From a virus: a stretch of DNA of 27,635 bases. The translations under genes were made by a program, and so were the position numbers. How positions within the stretch are numbered: position 1 is the stretch's first letter; every line of letters starts with the position of its first letter. Below are positions 15,811 through 22,706 of the stretch, piece after piece. Under the pieces are notes generated by a model, which made no database searches, was not told the DNA's origin, and saw only the letters and a list, made by a program, of their open reading frames with translations. The stretch is from IMG/VR virus record IMGVR_UViG_3300009285_000767, positions 1 through 27,635 of that record; one strand, 5' to 3'.

Positions 15811-16506
15811 TTAGAAATTATAAGTTACCCGAATCTTATCGAGTTTACTGCTGCCGTATATACGCTTCATGCGATTAAACGACCCTTCTTTCTTATCGCC
15901 ACCTGCTATACCGCCATATAGCTCTATGTAATATCTCTGTGCCTCGCTGTCACCCTCATATGCCAATACTTTATAGACGGCAAGATTGACAACAACCGCC
16001 TCTTCAAATATCTCGGGTATGTCGCATGTCGTTGTGCTGGTTGCCGTACTAAATACTGTCGGTATCTTCCAATAACGATACTGAATAGTTTTACTCGCAT
16101 TTGCCGACCCTGGAATAGTGTCAATTACGAATTGATTATTGTATTTTGTTACTTGTGTCGGATATCCGGTGTTGGAAATAGACGGATTGTCAATATCGAA
16201 CTCCTGTGGATCGACATATGCAATGTTAGTGCTGTTAGCAGATAATCTAAAACTGAATATGTCCTCTTCCATCATATCGGTTGCTACTGCATATGCAGTC
16301 GTCGATGTAAGAAGTGTTATCGTTCCGCTTGACTCTGCAAACTGCCACTTGCCACTGTTGTTGGTATATATCTCGTAAAGTGCCTCATTGAGTGCGTTCC
16401 ATGACATTAAGTTTCTGCCAGACAGACTTGTGAGAACTGTCACTTCTGGTTCACCTATTTTTTCAAGCACACGATTCAACAATTGTAAACATGTTTTCTT
16501 AGCCAT
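15811..16506 (-). CDS. head-tail adaptor, gp4/tail tubular A-like
   Basis: 231 residues. It begins TCLQLLNRVLEKIGEPEVT, the usual opening of podophage adaptor proteins. It continues with a W-containing segment (SWNALNEALYEIYTNNSGKW) and a strand region around YPTQVTKYNNQFVIDTIPG, ending with a helix (VVNLAVYKVLAYEGDSEAQR). This matches P22 gp4 / tail tubular A-like connectors that bind the portal. The start overlaps the methyltransferase by 8 bp, with GGAGGATATAA upstream. The gp10-like gene follows directly, the normal order. Confidence 0.75.
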   Translation of the reverse strand: MAKKTCLQLLNRVLEKIGEPEVTVLTSLSGRNLMSWNALNEALYEIYTNNSGKWQFAESSGTITLLTSTTAYAVATDMMEEDIFSFRLSANSTNIAYVDPQEFDIDNPSISNTGYPTQVTKYNNQFVIDTIPGSANASKTIQYRYWKIPTVFSTATSTTTCDIPEIFEEAVVVNLAVYKVLAYEGDSEAQRYYIELYGGIAGGDKKEGSFNRMKRIYGSSKLDKIRVTYNF

Positions 16507-17245
16507 TTATATCCTCCACTGCTACAGCATTATAATCTGTTCCTTTCTGAACAACTATATGCAAATTATTCCATGCCGTGAATCTCGAACTGTAATTTTC
16601 ACGCATGACGATAATATCAAATCCTATTGTCTTTAATACTTCCGTCAATTTACTCTTTGAAAAGTATATGTTGTTTTCTGATAAGTTCCAATTCCCCCAG
16701 TTCTTTAATCCCACCGAATACATTAGTTCCGTGAAGGGTGTGCTGATGAACGCCAAGCCGCCAAGATTCAATAGCTCATGTGTTTTAATCAGCATGCCGC
16801 CAGGAGAGTCGAAACTCTGCAATATATTACCCAACCAAATAAAATCATATTTCTTATTGCCGAAATTATATTTCTCATAATCACCGACGATATAATCATT
16901 TGGCATTAAATCTATGCCGTCTGTTATCCAACCTCTGTTACGAAGATAGTCTATTTTGTATGGGTGCGTGAATCCTACATCAAGGAACTTCCTGCCGTAT
17001 GTCGATTCCTCAACTATCGGGAGAAAAGTTTTCAGTATATACTCCTCTCGTGATACTATTCCCTTGATATTTTGGTATCTGGTGCGATACTCTTCATTGA
17101 ATACTGATTTGTCTATATTCCCGCTCTTGTTCTGTACACAACCACACCTGCAAAAACAAAAGTCACCTTTCTTGCCGGTAGTATCAGGAAGGTTAATGCT
17201 AAATCCCATCTGATTCTCACATATCGGGCAATGTCTAATTTCCAC
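16499..17245 (-). CDS. class I SAM-dependent methyltransferase with N-terminal zinc motif
   Basis: 248 residues from a GTG start that overlaps the GT9 gene end. The N-terminus has CPIC (residues 6-9) and CFCRCGC (about 30-36), a putative zinc-binding head also seen in sugar C-/O-methyltransferases. The Rossmann core shows FLDVGFTHPYKIDYLRNRG (motif I region), DGIDLMPN (acidic residue after strand 2), YDFIWLGNILQSF (motif post-II) and LLNLGGLAFISTP. Motif I lacks the usual GxGxG glycines (VGFTHP), so activity is not assured. Its gene neighbours suggest a sugar substrate. Confidence 0.75.
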   Translation of the reverse strand: MEIRHCPICENQMGFSINLPDTTGKKGDFCFCRCGCVQNKSGNIDKSVFNEEYRTRYQNIKGIVSREEYILKTFLPIVEESTYGRKFLDVGFTHPYKIDYLRNRGWITDGIDLMPNDYIVGDYEKYNFGNKKYDFIWLGNILQSFDSPGGMLIKTHELLNLGGLAFISTPFTELMYSVGLKNWGNWNLSENNIYFSKSKLTEVLKTIGFDIIVMRENYSSRFTAWNNLHIVVQKGTDYNAVAVEDING

Positions 17246-18230
17246 TTGACACCTTATCTATTACACTGAATATATGGTCTCTGACGCGTTCCATAGGCAA
17301 TCCTTGCGACATACATAAACAAGTATGTGCGATACTGTCGAATGGGCATTGCACATCGCCGTTATATATTAATCTAAAGCAGGGTGCGCAATCACATTTA
17401 GCTTCTATCGAGTAATCATTCTCAAATGTCTTTGTTATGTTCTCGATTGTCGTATGTCCGAGTAATCCTATTTTGGGGGTTGGGTAACAGCCAGCTGCGT
17501 GTAGCAAACCAGTATCAGGCGACACCACTAAGTCACAATGCTTGGTGGCGAGCATGGCTGTTCCCATATCCCAAATTCCCGACTTTCTAATGATTCTATC
17601 GTTATCATATCCGAGTTCTAAAACTTGACAATTCTGATCACCAACTGTAATAATTTTCGCATTAGGGTATTTATCAAGGACAGCAGCTTGCACATAAGTA
17701 GTCCAAGGATAAGTCTTATTCCTACCGCTACCAGACAAACCCCAAACAACAACAAATCCATTAAGGTTCTTAAGACCGTGAATATAATCAAACATTTCAT
17801 CATCAGCTTTTTTTTCAAAGAATAATTCTCCATGTTTTCCAGTCACCCCCGAATATCCTGCATGAGTAAATGTGTAATCATAATAATTTATATCGCACTC
17901 TTTTTTTCTTTCTTCTTTACTTAAATTATATCTCGGATCCGTGGGGCTAAGTGCCAATCTGCACTCGATTGACTCCGATAAGTTAATTGTCTTATCCCAC
18001 TCATACGCCTTAGCTGTTGCCGACCAGAATTCATCAAGTTTATCAGGTGCTATCGAATTAGATACATATGGTATCAACTTATCTATAAACGGGTTATTGG
18101 CAAGTATCTCCACACCCCTTTCACTTGTCATTAGATGAACTTCGTTACCTTGCTCTTTGAGATAACGCAATAGTGGAGTAATAATCACGCAGTCGCCAAA
18201 AGCACCGAGCCTGATTATTCCTATCCTCAT
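17235..18230 (-). CDS. GT9-family glycosyltransferase (heptosyltransferase-like)
   Basis: 331 residues. It begins MRIGIIRLGAFGDCVIITPL, the N-terminal signature of ADP-heptose:LPS heptosyltransferases (GT9). The second signature is VVSPDTGLLHAAGC (PDTG at 238-241). A cysteine cluster near the C-terminus (C279, C281, C284, C295, C304, C306) is common in GT9 variants. Fold: GT-B. The donor may be ADP-heptose or another nucleotide sugar; the acceptor is unknown. The start overlaps the preceding stop by ATGA. It lies inside the structural operon with a methyltransferase and a GT-C-like membrane protein. Confidence 0.88.
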   Translation of the reverse strand: MRIGIIRLGAFGDCVIITPLLRYLKEQGNEVHLMTSERGVEILANNPFIDKLIPYVSNSIAPDKLDEFWSATAKAYEWDKTINLSESIECRLALSPTDPRYNLSKEERKKECDINYYDYTFTHAGYSGVTGKHGELFFEKKADDEMFDYIHGLKNLNGFVVVWGLSGSGRNKTYPWTTYVQAAVLDKYPNAKIITVGDQNCQVLELGYDNDRIIRKSGIWDMGTAMLATKHCDLVVSPDTGLLHAAGCYPTPKIGLLGHTTIENITKTFENDYSIEAKCDCAPCFRLIYNGDVQCPFDSIAHTCLCMSQGLPMERVRDHIFSVIDKVSSGN

Positions 18231-18547
18231 ACAATTGCCGCCTTGTGAATTTCTCTGAATATATTCTTCGATTTGTTAATTAACTTTTTTACCATTTCTG
18301 GACTATTAACAAATTCTTTAAACGCATTATCCAATTCAACCTTTCTCAAACTATGCTTTATATATCTGAGATTAAACTCTTCACATCCGCTCTTGCCGCA
18401 GTGTGCCGGCTCTTTACCCTCGACATTATACCATCTGCCGCAATATCTGCAACGACCATGAAAATATAACTTATTGTCTACTGTAAAGTAGTGTCCGAGA
18501 AACCTACCATTACCGTCGAGTTCTACTACCTTCTTGCCGATGTGCAT
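18227..18547 (-). CDS. small zinc-binding protein in the glycosylation cassette
   Basis: 106 residues. A beta-rich N-terminus carries CRYCGRWYNV and then CGKSGCEEF, a plausible four-ligand zinc site at about residues 33-56. A Lys-rich helix (KKLINKSKNIFREIHKAA) forms the C-terminus. The ribosome site AAGGAGAATT lies within the end of the upstream gene, with a 22-bp overlap, and its own stop overlaps the GT9 start as ATGA. Function is unknown; the tight coupling suggests a partner of the glycosyltransferases. Confidence 0.65.
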   Translation of the reverse strand: MHIGKKVVELDGNGRFLGHYFTVDNKLYFHGRCRYCGRWYNVEGKEPAHCGKSGCEEFNLRYIKHSLRKVELDNAFKEFVNSPEMVKKLINKSKNIFREIHKAAIV

Positions 18548-19743
18548 AATTCTCCTTGTAACATCTCATGACATTTTTGTTTTAAAACTCTCACCACTGG
18601 TGTTATATCTCCCTTTGTCGGTATCGGATTCTTTTCTGCAATCTCTAAATGGAATATCGCCTCTTTATGTTTGCCTATTGTATACAGTATCTCGCTAACA
18701 AAGAAATTCAATCTGTTATCACATGCCCTGCCACGAAGCCCTTGCATATATGTCTGAAGTGCCATAGTCCAATTACCAGATATCTGTTCGGTTCTGCCCT
18801 TGATAACTGCGCACATGACGCTATCTTTGAAGTTATTGTCATGGAAGTTATATTCAAGAAACATACTATTAGTCTTATACGCGCGTATGTGCATAAGAAA
18901 TCTTACAAAGTAGAATGTAAAAAAGCATACAACTATATGCGAACTGCATACAGACGCAAGTCCTATCATCAACCCGACATTAGCTATATACACATCTCTC
19001 TCGGCTACCATCTGCGATACTATCTTGGGATAATTAAGGAACGGCAATATGGCAAGCATATACCAGCCAAGTGCCACCCTCAATCCCCATGCGTCATATG
19101 CTATTATCAATACCGACGCTATTATAACAGATGCTCCTATCCAGAAATGTTTGTCGAGTGCGAATCCTTTATTATTTTCTACTTCGTCTAATCCGAAATT
19201 CTCCATTAACTTATGATACATGCCAAGTCTTAATGGGAATAAACAAAATAGAAAATAATATCCGTATAGCTTTATTGGTACTGCCAATTTCCTGATGCTT
19301 ACTTCTGCATTGATAGGTGTCATCTCGCACCTGCCGGCTACCCTACATAACCTAATCTTTTTATACCATATAACTAATATGGCTGGTATGGCAAGACCTA
19401 TGCAATTCGCAAGTAATACTATCGTTAAATATCGTGAGTATATCTTACCAGATATCCAGACGCTTGCCTGGCTATTAGCAGGATTAATTGAGAATAGACA
19501 TGCTGCTATAAATGATATCTGCGTTGATCCGAATGATATGTATATAAGTATACAATTAACGGTATGATTTAGTAATGTCAGTAGATGTTCAACCTGAACA
19601 TTATTACCGGCATTGCCATGTACTATCCGTCTATACCAATTACCCTTCTCTTTAAATCCATCCATGTCATCTGATACGAGTTCGTATCTCAATGTTCGAT
19701 AGAAAAATATCAAGTTGAGTAATATAATTATCTCTATATACAT
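18526..19743 (-). CDS. multi-pass membrane protein, TMTC/GT-C-like with TPR end
   Basis: 405 residues with about eight or nine transmembrane segments in the first 310. Features recalling GT-C/TMTC-type mannosyltransferase-like proteins are a short acidic motif SDDMDGF in the first loop, NH at the start of a membrane helix, LFSINPANSQASVWISGKIY (compare ALHPVxxEAVAWxSGR) and AERDVYIANVG (compare ADRYxYLPxxG). The C-terminal 90 residues look like TPR helices (GNWTMALQTYMQGL, GKHKEAIFHLEIAEK). A lipid-linked sugar transferase acting across the membrane is inferred. It is a rare kind of gene to find in a head-tail operon. Confidence 0.6.
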   Translation of the reverse strand: MYIEIIILLNLIFFYRTLRYELVSDDMDGFKEKGNWYRRIVHGNAGNNVQVEHLLTLLNHTVNCILIYISFGSTQISFIAACLFSINPANSQASVWISGKIYSRYLTIVLLANCIGLAIPAILVIWYKKIRLCRVAGRCEMTPINAEVSIRKLAVPIKLYGYYFLFCLFPLRLGMYHKLMENFGLDEVENNKGFALDKHFWIGASVIIASVLIIAYDAWGLRVALGWYMLAILPFLNYPKIVSQMVAERDVYIANVGLMIGLASVCSSHIVVCFFTFYFVRFLMHIRAYKTNSMFLEYNFHDNNFKDSVMCAVIKGRTEQISGNWTMALQTYMQGLRGRACDNRLNFFVSEILYTIGKHKEAIFHLEIAEKNPIPTKGDITPVVRVLKQKCHEMLQGELCTSARR

Positions 19744-19759
19744 AGTTTATTCCCGTTTA

Positions 19760-19790
19760 GGGGTAGAGGGCTTTAATGTCCCTCCACCCC
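19760..19790 (-). other. GC-rich hairpin between decoration and membrane-protein genes
   Basis: On the minus strand, GGGGTGGAGGG pairs with CCCTCTACCCC across a 9-base loop, with one mismatch. It lies between the stop at 19801 and the ATG at 19743. No T-run follows in the direction of transcription, so it is not a standard intrinsic terminator. It may be an attenuator or an RNA-processing or stability element separating abundant virion genes from the modification cassette. Confidence 0.6.
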
Positions 19791-19800
19791 AATTAACAAA

Positions 19801-20175
19801 TTAGTAAGTTGAACGATACTTGATGTACGGTGTAACTGCACCAGCATTACCTGCCGAAGCAAGAACAACACAAAGTAACGCGCCACTTGTGGCTGTTGAT
19901 GTGCATGCCGCTGAAGTGAACAGCGTACCAACTGCTGCGGTTGCTGCTACTGATGTGCATGCAACAGATGCCAGTGTTGCCGATGTGCTACCGCTGAATG
20001 TAATCGTGGTGTTGCAACCAGAAAGTGCAGTTGAAACCATCAATCCCATTTCAGTGATATACATATCAGTCGGAGCAATAAATCTTACAACGGTACCGGA
20101 ATTAGTTACTGTAACCGATGCCAATGTCATGATTTTAGTTACTCCAAACTTTGAATCATCATATAGATTAGACAT
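19801..20175 (-). CDS. head decoration-like protein, paralogue B
   Basis: 124 residues, beginning MSNLYDDSKFGVTKIMTLAS and ending TPYIKYRSTY. It is clearly paralogous to the next upstream gene (shared YDDSKFGVT, MYITE(M/L)G(L/I)MVST and PYIKY). The protein is beta-rich, Thr/Ser/Ala-rich and small, with no signal or membrane segment. Position directly after the coat protein suggests a capsid decoration or head-fibre protein; the family is not recognised. The ribosome site AGGAGGAAGTAGT is strong, as expected for an abundant virion protein. Confidence 0.6.
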   Translation of the reverse strand: MSNLYDDSKFGVTKIMTLASVTVTNSGTVVRFIAPTDMYITEMGLMVSTALSGCNTTITFSGSTSATLASVACTSVAATAAVGTLFTSAACTSTATSGALLCVVLASAGNAGAVTPYIKYRSTY

Positions 20176-20194
20176 ACTACTTCCTCCTATGTGT

Positions 20195-20221
20195 GGGAGG
20201 TGGCGTTTTACGCCACCTCCC
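20195..20221 (-). other. perfect 11-bp GC-rich hairpin between the decoration genes
   Basis: GGGAGGTGGCG and CGCCACCTCCC flank a 5-base loop, an uninterrupted stem in an otherwise AT-rich region. It lies in the 54-bp gap between the two decoration paralogues, just before the ribosome site of the second. The minus-strand reading is followed by ACACATAGG, not by T residues. It may protect or separate transcript segments, or tune read-through. Confidence 0.7.
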
Positions 20222-20229
20222 TATTTTAA

Positions 20230-20598
20230 CTAACTGTAATACTCTTGATACTTGATATAGGGTCTAAATGCACCCGCTACCAATGCTACCGAGTTCGTGA
20301 TAATCAACGAACTTCCTTGCGACAACGATATCGTCAACGCACCAGTCGATAACAGTATTCCTACTGCCCGAGTTGCGTTAGACGATAACAATGTAATTGC
20401 CGAACTTGACTGGTCGCTAATCTGGCATACCGTCTGATCGCCGGTAAGCAAAGTCGAAACCATAATACCAAGTTCAGTAATGTACATATTCACAGGAGCA
20501 ATTATCTTACAAACTCCACCTGTGTTGGTACCCGTAACCGTTGAGAATGACAAAACTTGCGTTACGCCAAACTTAGAATCATCATATGTACTTGACAT
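20230..20598 (-). CDS. head decoration-like protein, paralogue A
   Basis: 122 residues: MSSTYDDSKFGVTQVLSFST at the start and RPYIKYQEYYS at the end. It aligns over its length with the 124-aa product of the following gene (shared N-terminal YDDSKFGVT, central MYITELGIMVST and C-terminal PYIKY). The composition is beta-rich and low in charge. It follows the major coat gene by 12 bp, with an AGGAGAGTTAT ribosome site. A virion surface role is inferred from position, composition and duplication. Confidence 0.6.
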   Translation of the reverse strand: MSSTYDDSKFGVTQVLSFSTVTGTNTGGVCKIIAPVNMYITELGIMVSTLLTGDQTVCQISDQSSSAITLLSSNATRAVGILLSTGALTISLSQGSSLIITNSVALVAGAFRPYIKYQEYYS

Positions 20599-20610
20599 AT
20601 AACTCTCCTA

Positions 20611-21549
20611 TTATACGGATGAGGTCATGAACAATTCATGCTCTTCGCTGTCCGTGCTGTAATCCCATATCTTCTTAAAGCCGAGCAGTGCGTACCACGC
20701 AACACCTTTGCTACGACCATAATCGGTAGGAATCTTCATGCGGAGTTCCTCAGGAACTGCAACTGCTTCCATAAGTGCGTCTCCACCCAAGAACAACGCT
20801 TCTCCTGAATTAGCAGAGAAACCCTTGATGTTGGAAAGAACATTGTTCTCTTCAACAAACCGGCAACCGTAGTATTTGCCCTTTTCCTGATTGAACATAT
20901 ATTCAGGAGTCGTATACGCCATCAATGCTTGCAGATAGTCATAAAGACCTCTCTGTGCATTTACGGTAGCGATACTGATGTAATCAGAACCGTTCTCGTA
21001 TTTCGGAATCTTTTTGATTTTCATGTAATCAATGATATCCCGAACATTCTTGTCTGACATGTTGCCATGTGCAGTGTGATTAATCGTTCCATTGGTCGAG
21101 AACGAAGTCGTTGCTGTGTTGATAACAATGGCAAGTAAATCTGCCGCAGTCGCAACAGTCGCAACCGCACGGTCAAGAACATCGTGCATGTCGTCACGAA
21201 TCACAACGGAAGTCTCATCATTCACATTGAACTCTGAGAGTGTCTGAAGTTTTTCGCTGTACGGAATTGAATTACCGTACTCATTAACCGTAATACTGTC
21301 CTGTGAAACTGTGAAATTTGTTTCCGGCATTGTGGTTGTCTCGGTAAGTGTTCCACCGCGTGTAGAAATACGGCTCATCTTATCGAAATAAACCTTGTCT
21401 GCCTTACCATGTCCAAACGCTTCTTTGATCTTGCAGAACTGTCTGAAAATGTATAACGGTGAAGCTGCATGCCTCATCGCCTTGCTGAGTGTGGGATTAG
21501 CCAGATATCCACCCAAGGAACTGGTAGTCCAATTTTGTCCTACTGCCAT
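20611..21549 (-). CDS. major capsid protein, N4-gp56/P22-coat-like
   Basis: 312 residues. Family-like landmarks are a Phe/Tyr-rich N-terminal arm (PLYIFRQFCKIKEAFGHGKA), VNEYGNSIPYSEKLQTLSEF in the E-loop/P-domain region, a long helix (VIRDDMHDVLDRAVATVATA), NAQRGLYDYLQALMAY, and YGCRFVEENNVL. These match the N4-gp56 family of HK97-fold coat proteins. The upstream neighbour is a scaffold-type protein, the expected order. A good ribosome site (GGAGATGAATTAAC) precedes the ATG. No cleavable N-terminal delta domain is obvious. Confidence 0.82.
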   Translation of the reverse strand: MAVGQNWTTSSLGGYLANPTLSKAMRHAASPLYIFRQFCKIKEAFGHGKADKVYFDKMSRISTRGGTLTETTTMPETNFTVSQDSITVNEYGNSIPYSEKLQTLSEFNVNDETSVVIRDDMHDVLDRAVATVATAADLLAIVINTATTSFSTNGTINHTAHGNMSDKNVRDIIDYMKIKKIPKYENGSDYISIATVNAQRGLYDYLQALMAYTTPEYMFNQEKGKYYGCRFVEENNVLSNIKGFSANSGEALFLGGDALMEAVAVPEELRMKIPTDYGRSKGVAWYALLGFKKIWDYSTDSEEHELFMTSSV

Positions 21550-21562
21550 GTTAATTCATCTC

Positions 21563-22279
21563 CTATTTAGTTTTTTGCGCACTCTGCTGTCGTCTGAAGT
21601 TCCGTTCATTAATAAACTCCTGATATTGTTCCTGTTCCGTCAATACCTTTTCTTGTTTTTGAACAATAGGAGCTTGATTAAATCCAGTTTCACCCCTGAC
21701 GCCCGCCGGAGGTGTTGCCACTACCGGTTGCGGAGTTTTCGCTTCCTGCTTTGGTACTGCACCCCGTATCTCTTCAACTGACTGGTTCACAGCCTGTTGA
21801 AATGCTATGCCTTCCGACATTAGCATCTGAGTCCTTGCCATTATTGTTTTTTCCAATGGTATAAGGTCAGGATTCTTTGCTTTTAACTCATTGACGAATG
21901 TAAGATTGCTTACGGCGCTTTCGATAACAGGTATCATTTCTCTTTTACCAGCTTCCCTGCTCTCGTGCAACAATCTCGCCAACTCTTCTGGAGCCTGAGT
22001 GTCACCAGATGCCATCTTCTCAGCGGCGGTACGCAGTCGTGCGATTTCCTCTTCATTCCGCTTATGCTGGTCGACTCTTTGCTGGCTAATCTTGGTCTCC
22101 CTATCTCGTGCTTCTATGGTAGCATTAATCGTCGACAGTTCCCGTATTTTATTCGCTGCCTCAGACAACCTACTTTCCAACTCTTTGTTCTTTGCTTCTA
22201 CTGCCTTTGTTGCATCCAATTGCCCAACTTCCGGCGCAACTTCAACCGGTTGTACAGGTGTAATTGTTTTTTCTGCCAT
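21563..22279 (-). CDS. scaffolding protein
   Basis: 238 residues, directly upstream of the coat gene. It is highly charged, with a coiled-coil segment (residues about 30-110: NKELESRLSEAANKIRELST, then Arg/Glu-rich heptads). A proline-rich linker follows (EAKTPQPVVATPPAGVRG), and the C-terminal helix is basic and Gln-rich (EQYQEFINERNFRRQQSAQK). A helical body with a short basic C-terminal coat-binding end is the usual scaffold plan. The ribosome site is GGAGAGGTGAG. Confidence 0.75.
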   Translation of the reverse strand: MAEKTITPVQPVEVAPEVGQLDATKAVEAKNKELESRLSEAANKIRELSTINATIEARDRETKISQQRVDQHKRNEEEIARLRTAAEKMASGDTQAPEELARLLHESREAGKREMIPVIESAVSNLTFVNELKAKNPDLIPLEKTIMARTQMLMSEGIAFQQAVNQSVEEIRGAVPKQEAKTPQPVVATPPAGVRGETGFNQAPIVQKQEKVLTEQEQYQEFINERNFRRQQSAQKTK

Positions 22280-22308
22280 TTTTACTCACCTCTCCTATAT
22301 TATAACCA

Positions 22309-22587
22309 TCAGACACTCGTGTCTGTATGGATTTCAAACTTCTCAATATACTCTTTTCTTGCCTCCGATCCCATCTTTATGCCCATCGTAATCTTACGAT
22401 AGACTTCTTCTATAATCTCGATTCTCAACCTATCTTCAATGTTATCTTGCTTTATTCTATTGTCAAGTGAATTTTTATACATCTTTAAAAATATATCATG
22501 TATATATTTCCACGACGCTGATTTGATTATACTCTTGATAGCGTCACCTTTCTGACTTCTACCTATCAATTCGTCTTTCTTATCCAT
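22309..22587 (-). CDS. 92-aa helical protein, unknown function
   Basis: A Lys/Ile/Glu-rich, all-helical small protein (RSQKGDAIKSIIKSASWKYI at the N-terminal side, then IKQDNIEDRLRIEIIEEVYR). It starts inside the upstream 41-aa gene (8-bp overlap) and ends 29 bp before the scaffold ATG. No motif is recognised. Its place between portal and scaffold makes a head-assembly role possible, but that is only positional. Confidence 0.6.
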   Translation of the reverse strand: MDKKDELIGRSQKGDAIKSIIKSASWKYIHDIFLKMYKNSLDNRIKQDNIEDRLRIEIIEEVYRKITMGIKMGSEARKEYIEKFEIHTDTSV

Positions 22588-22705
22588 ATTTTCTCATTGC
22601 CATATGTGCTGGCTTGGCATTTCCTTGATGCCGATATGACGGATGCTCAGGATTTATCGGTTTCTTTACCTTTTCAGTAATTTTCTTATCTTTATTCTTT
22701 TTCAT
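22580..22705 (-). CDS. 41-aa strongly basic peptide after portal
   Basis: MKKNKDKKITEKVKKPINPE, then HPSYRHQGNAKPAHMAMRKYG. It is rich in Lys, Arg and His with almost no acidic residues. The ATG follows the portal stop by one base, with GGGGAGGATAAT as ribosome site, and its end overlaps the next ATG by 8 bp. Small basic peptides next to portal genes occur in podophages. A nucleic-acid or portal-binding role is only a guess. Confidence 0.6.
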   Translation of the reverse strand: MKKNKDKKITEKVKKPINPEHPSYRHQGNAKPAHMAMRKYG

Positions 22706-22706
22706 A

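Noticed and set aside
18649-19191. 180-aa plus-strand open frame opposite the membrane protein gene
   Set aside because: His/Tyr/Cys-rich composition expected from an antisense frame; the minus-strand reading has coherent membrane helices, TPR helices and operon coupling.
19760-20221. The two hairpins as rho-independent terminators
   Set aside because: Stems are strong but no T-run follows on the transcribed strand, and essential late genes lie downstream on the same strand.
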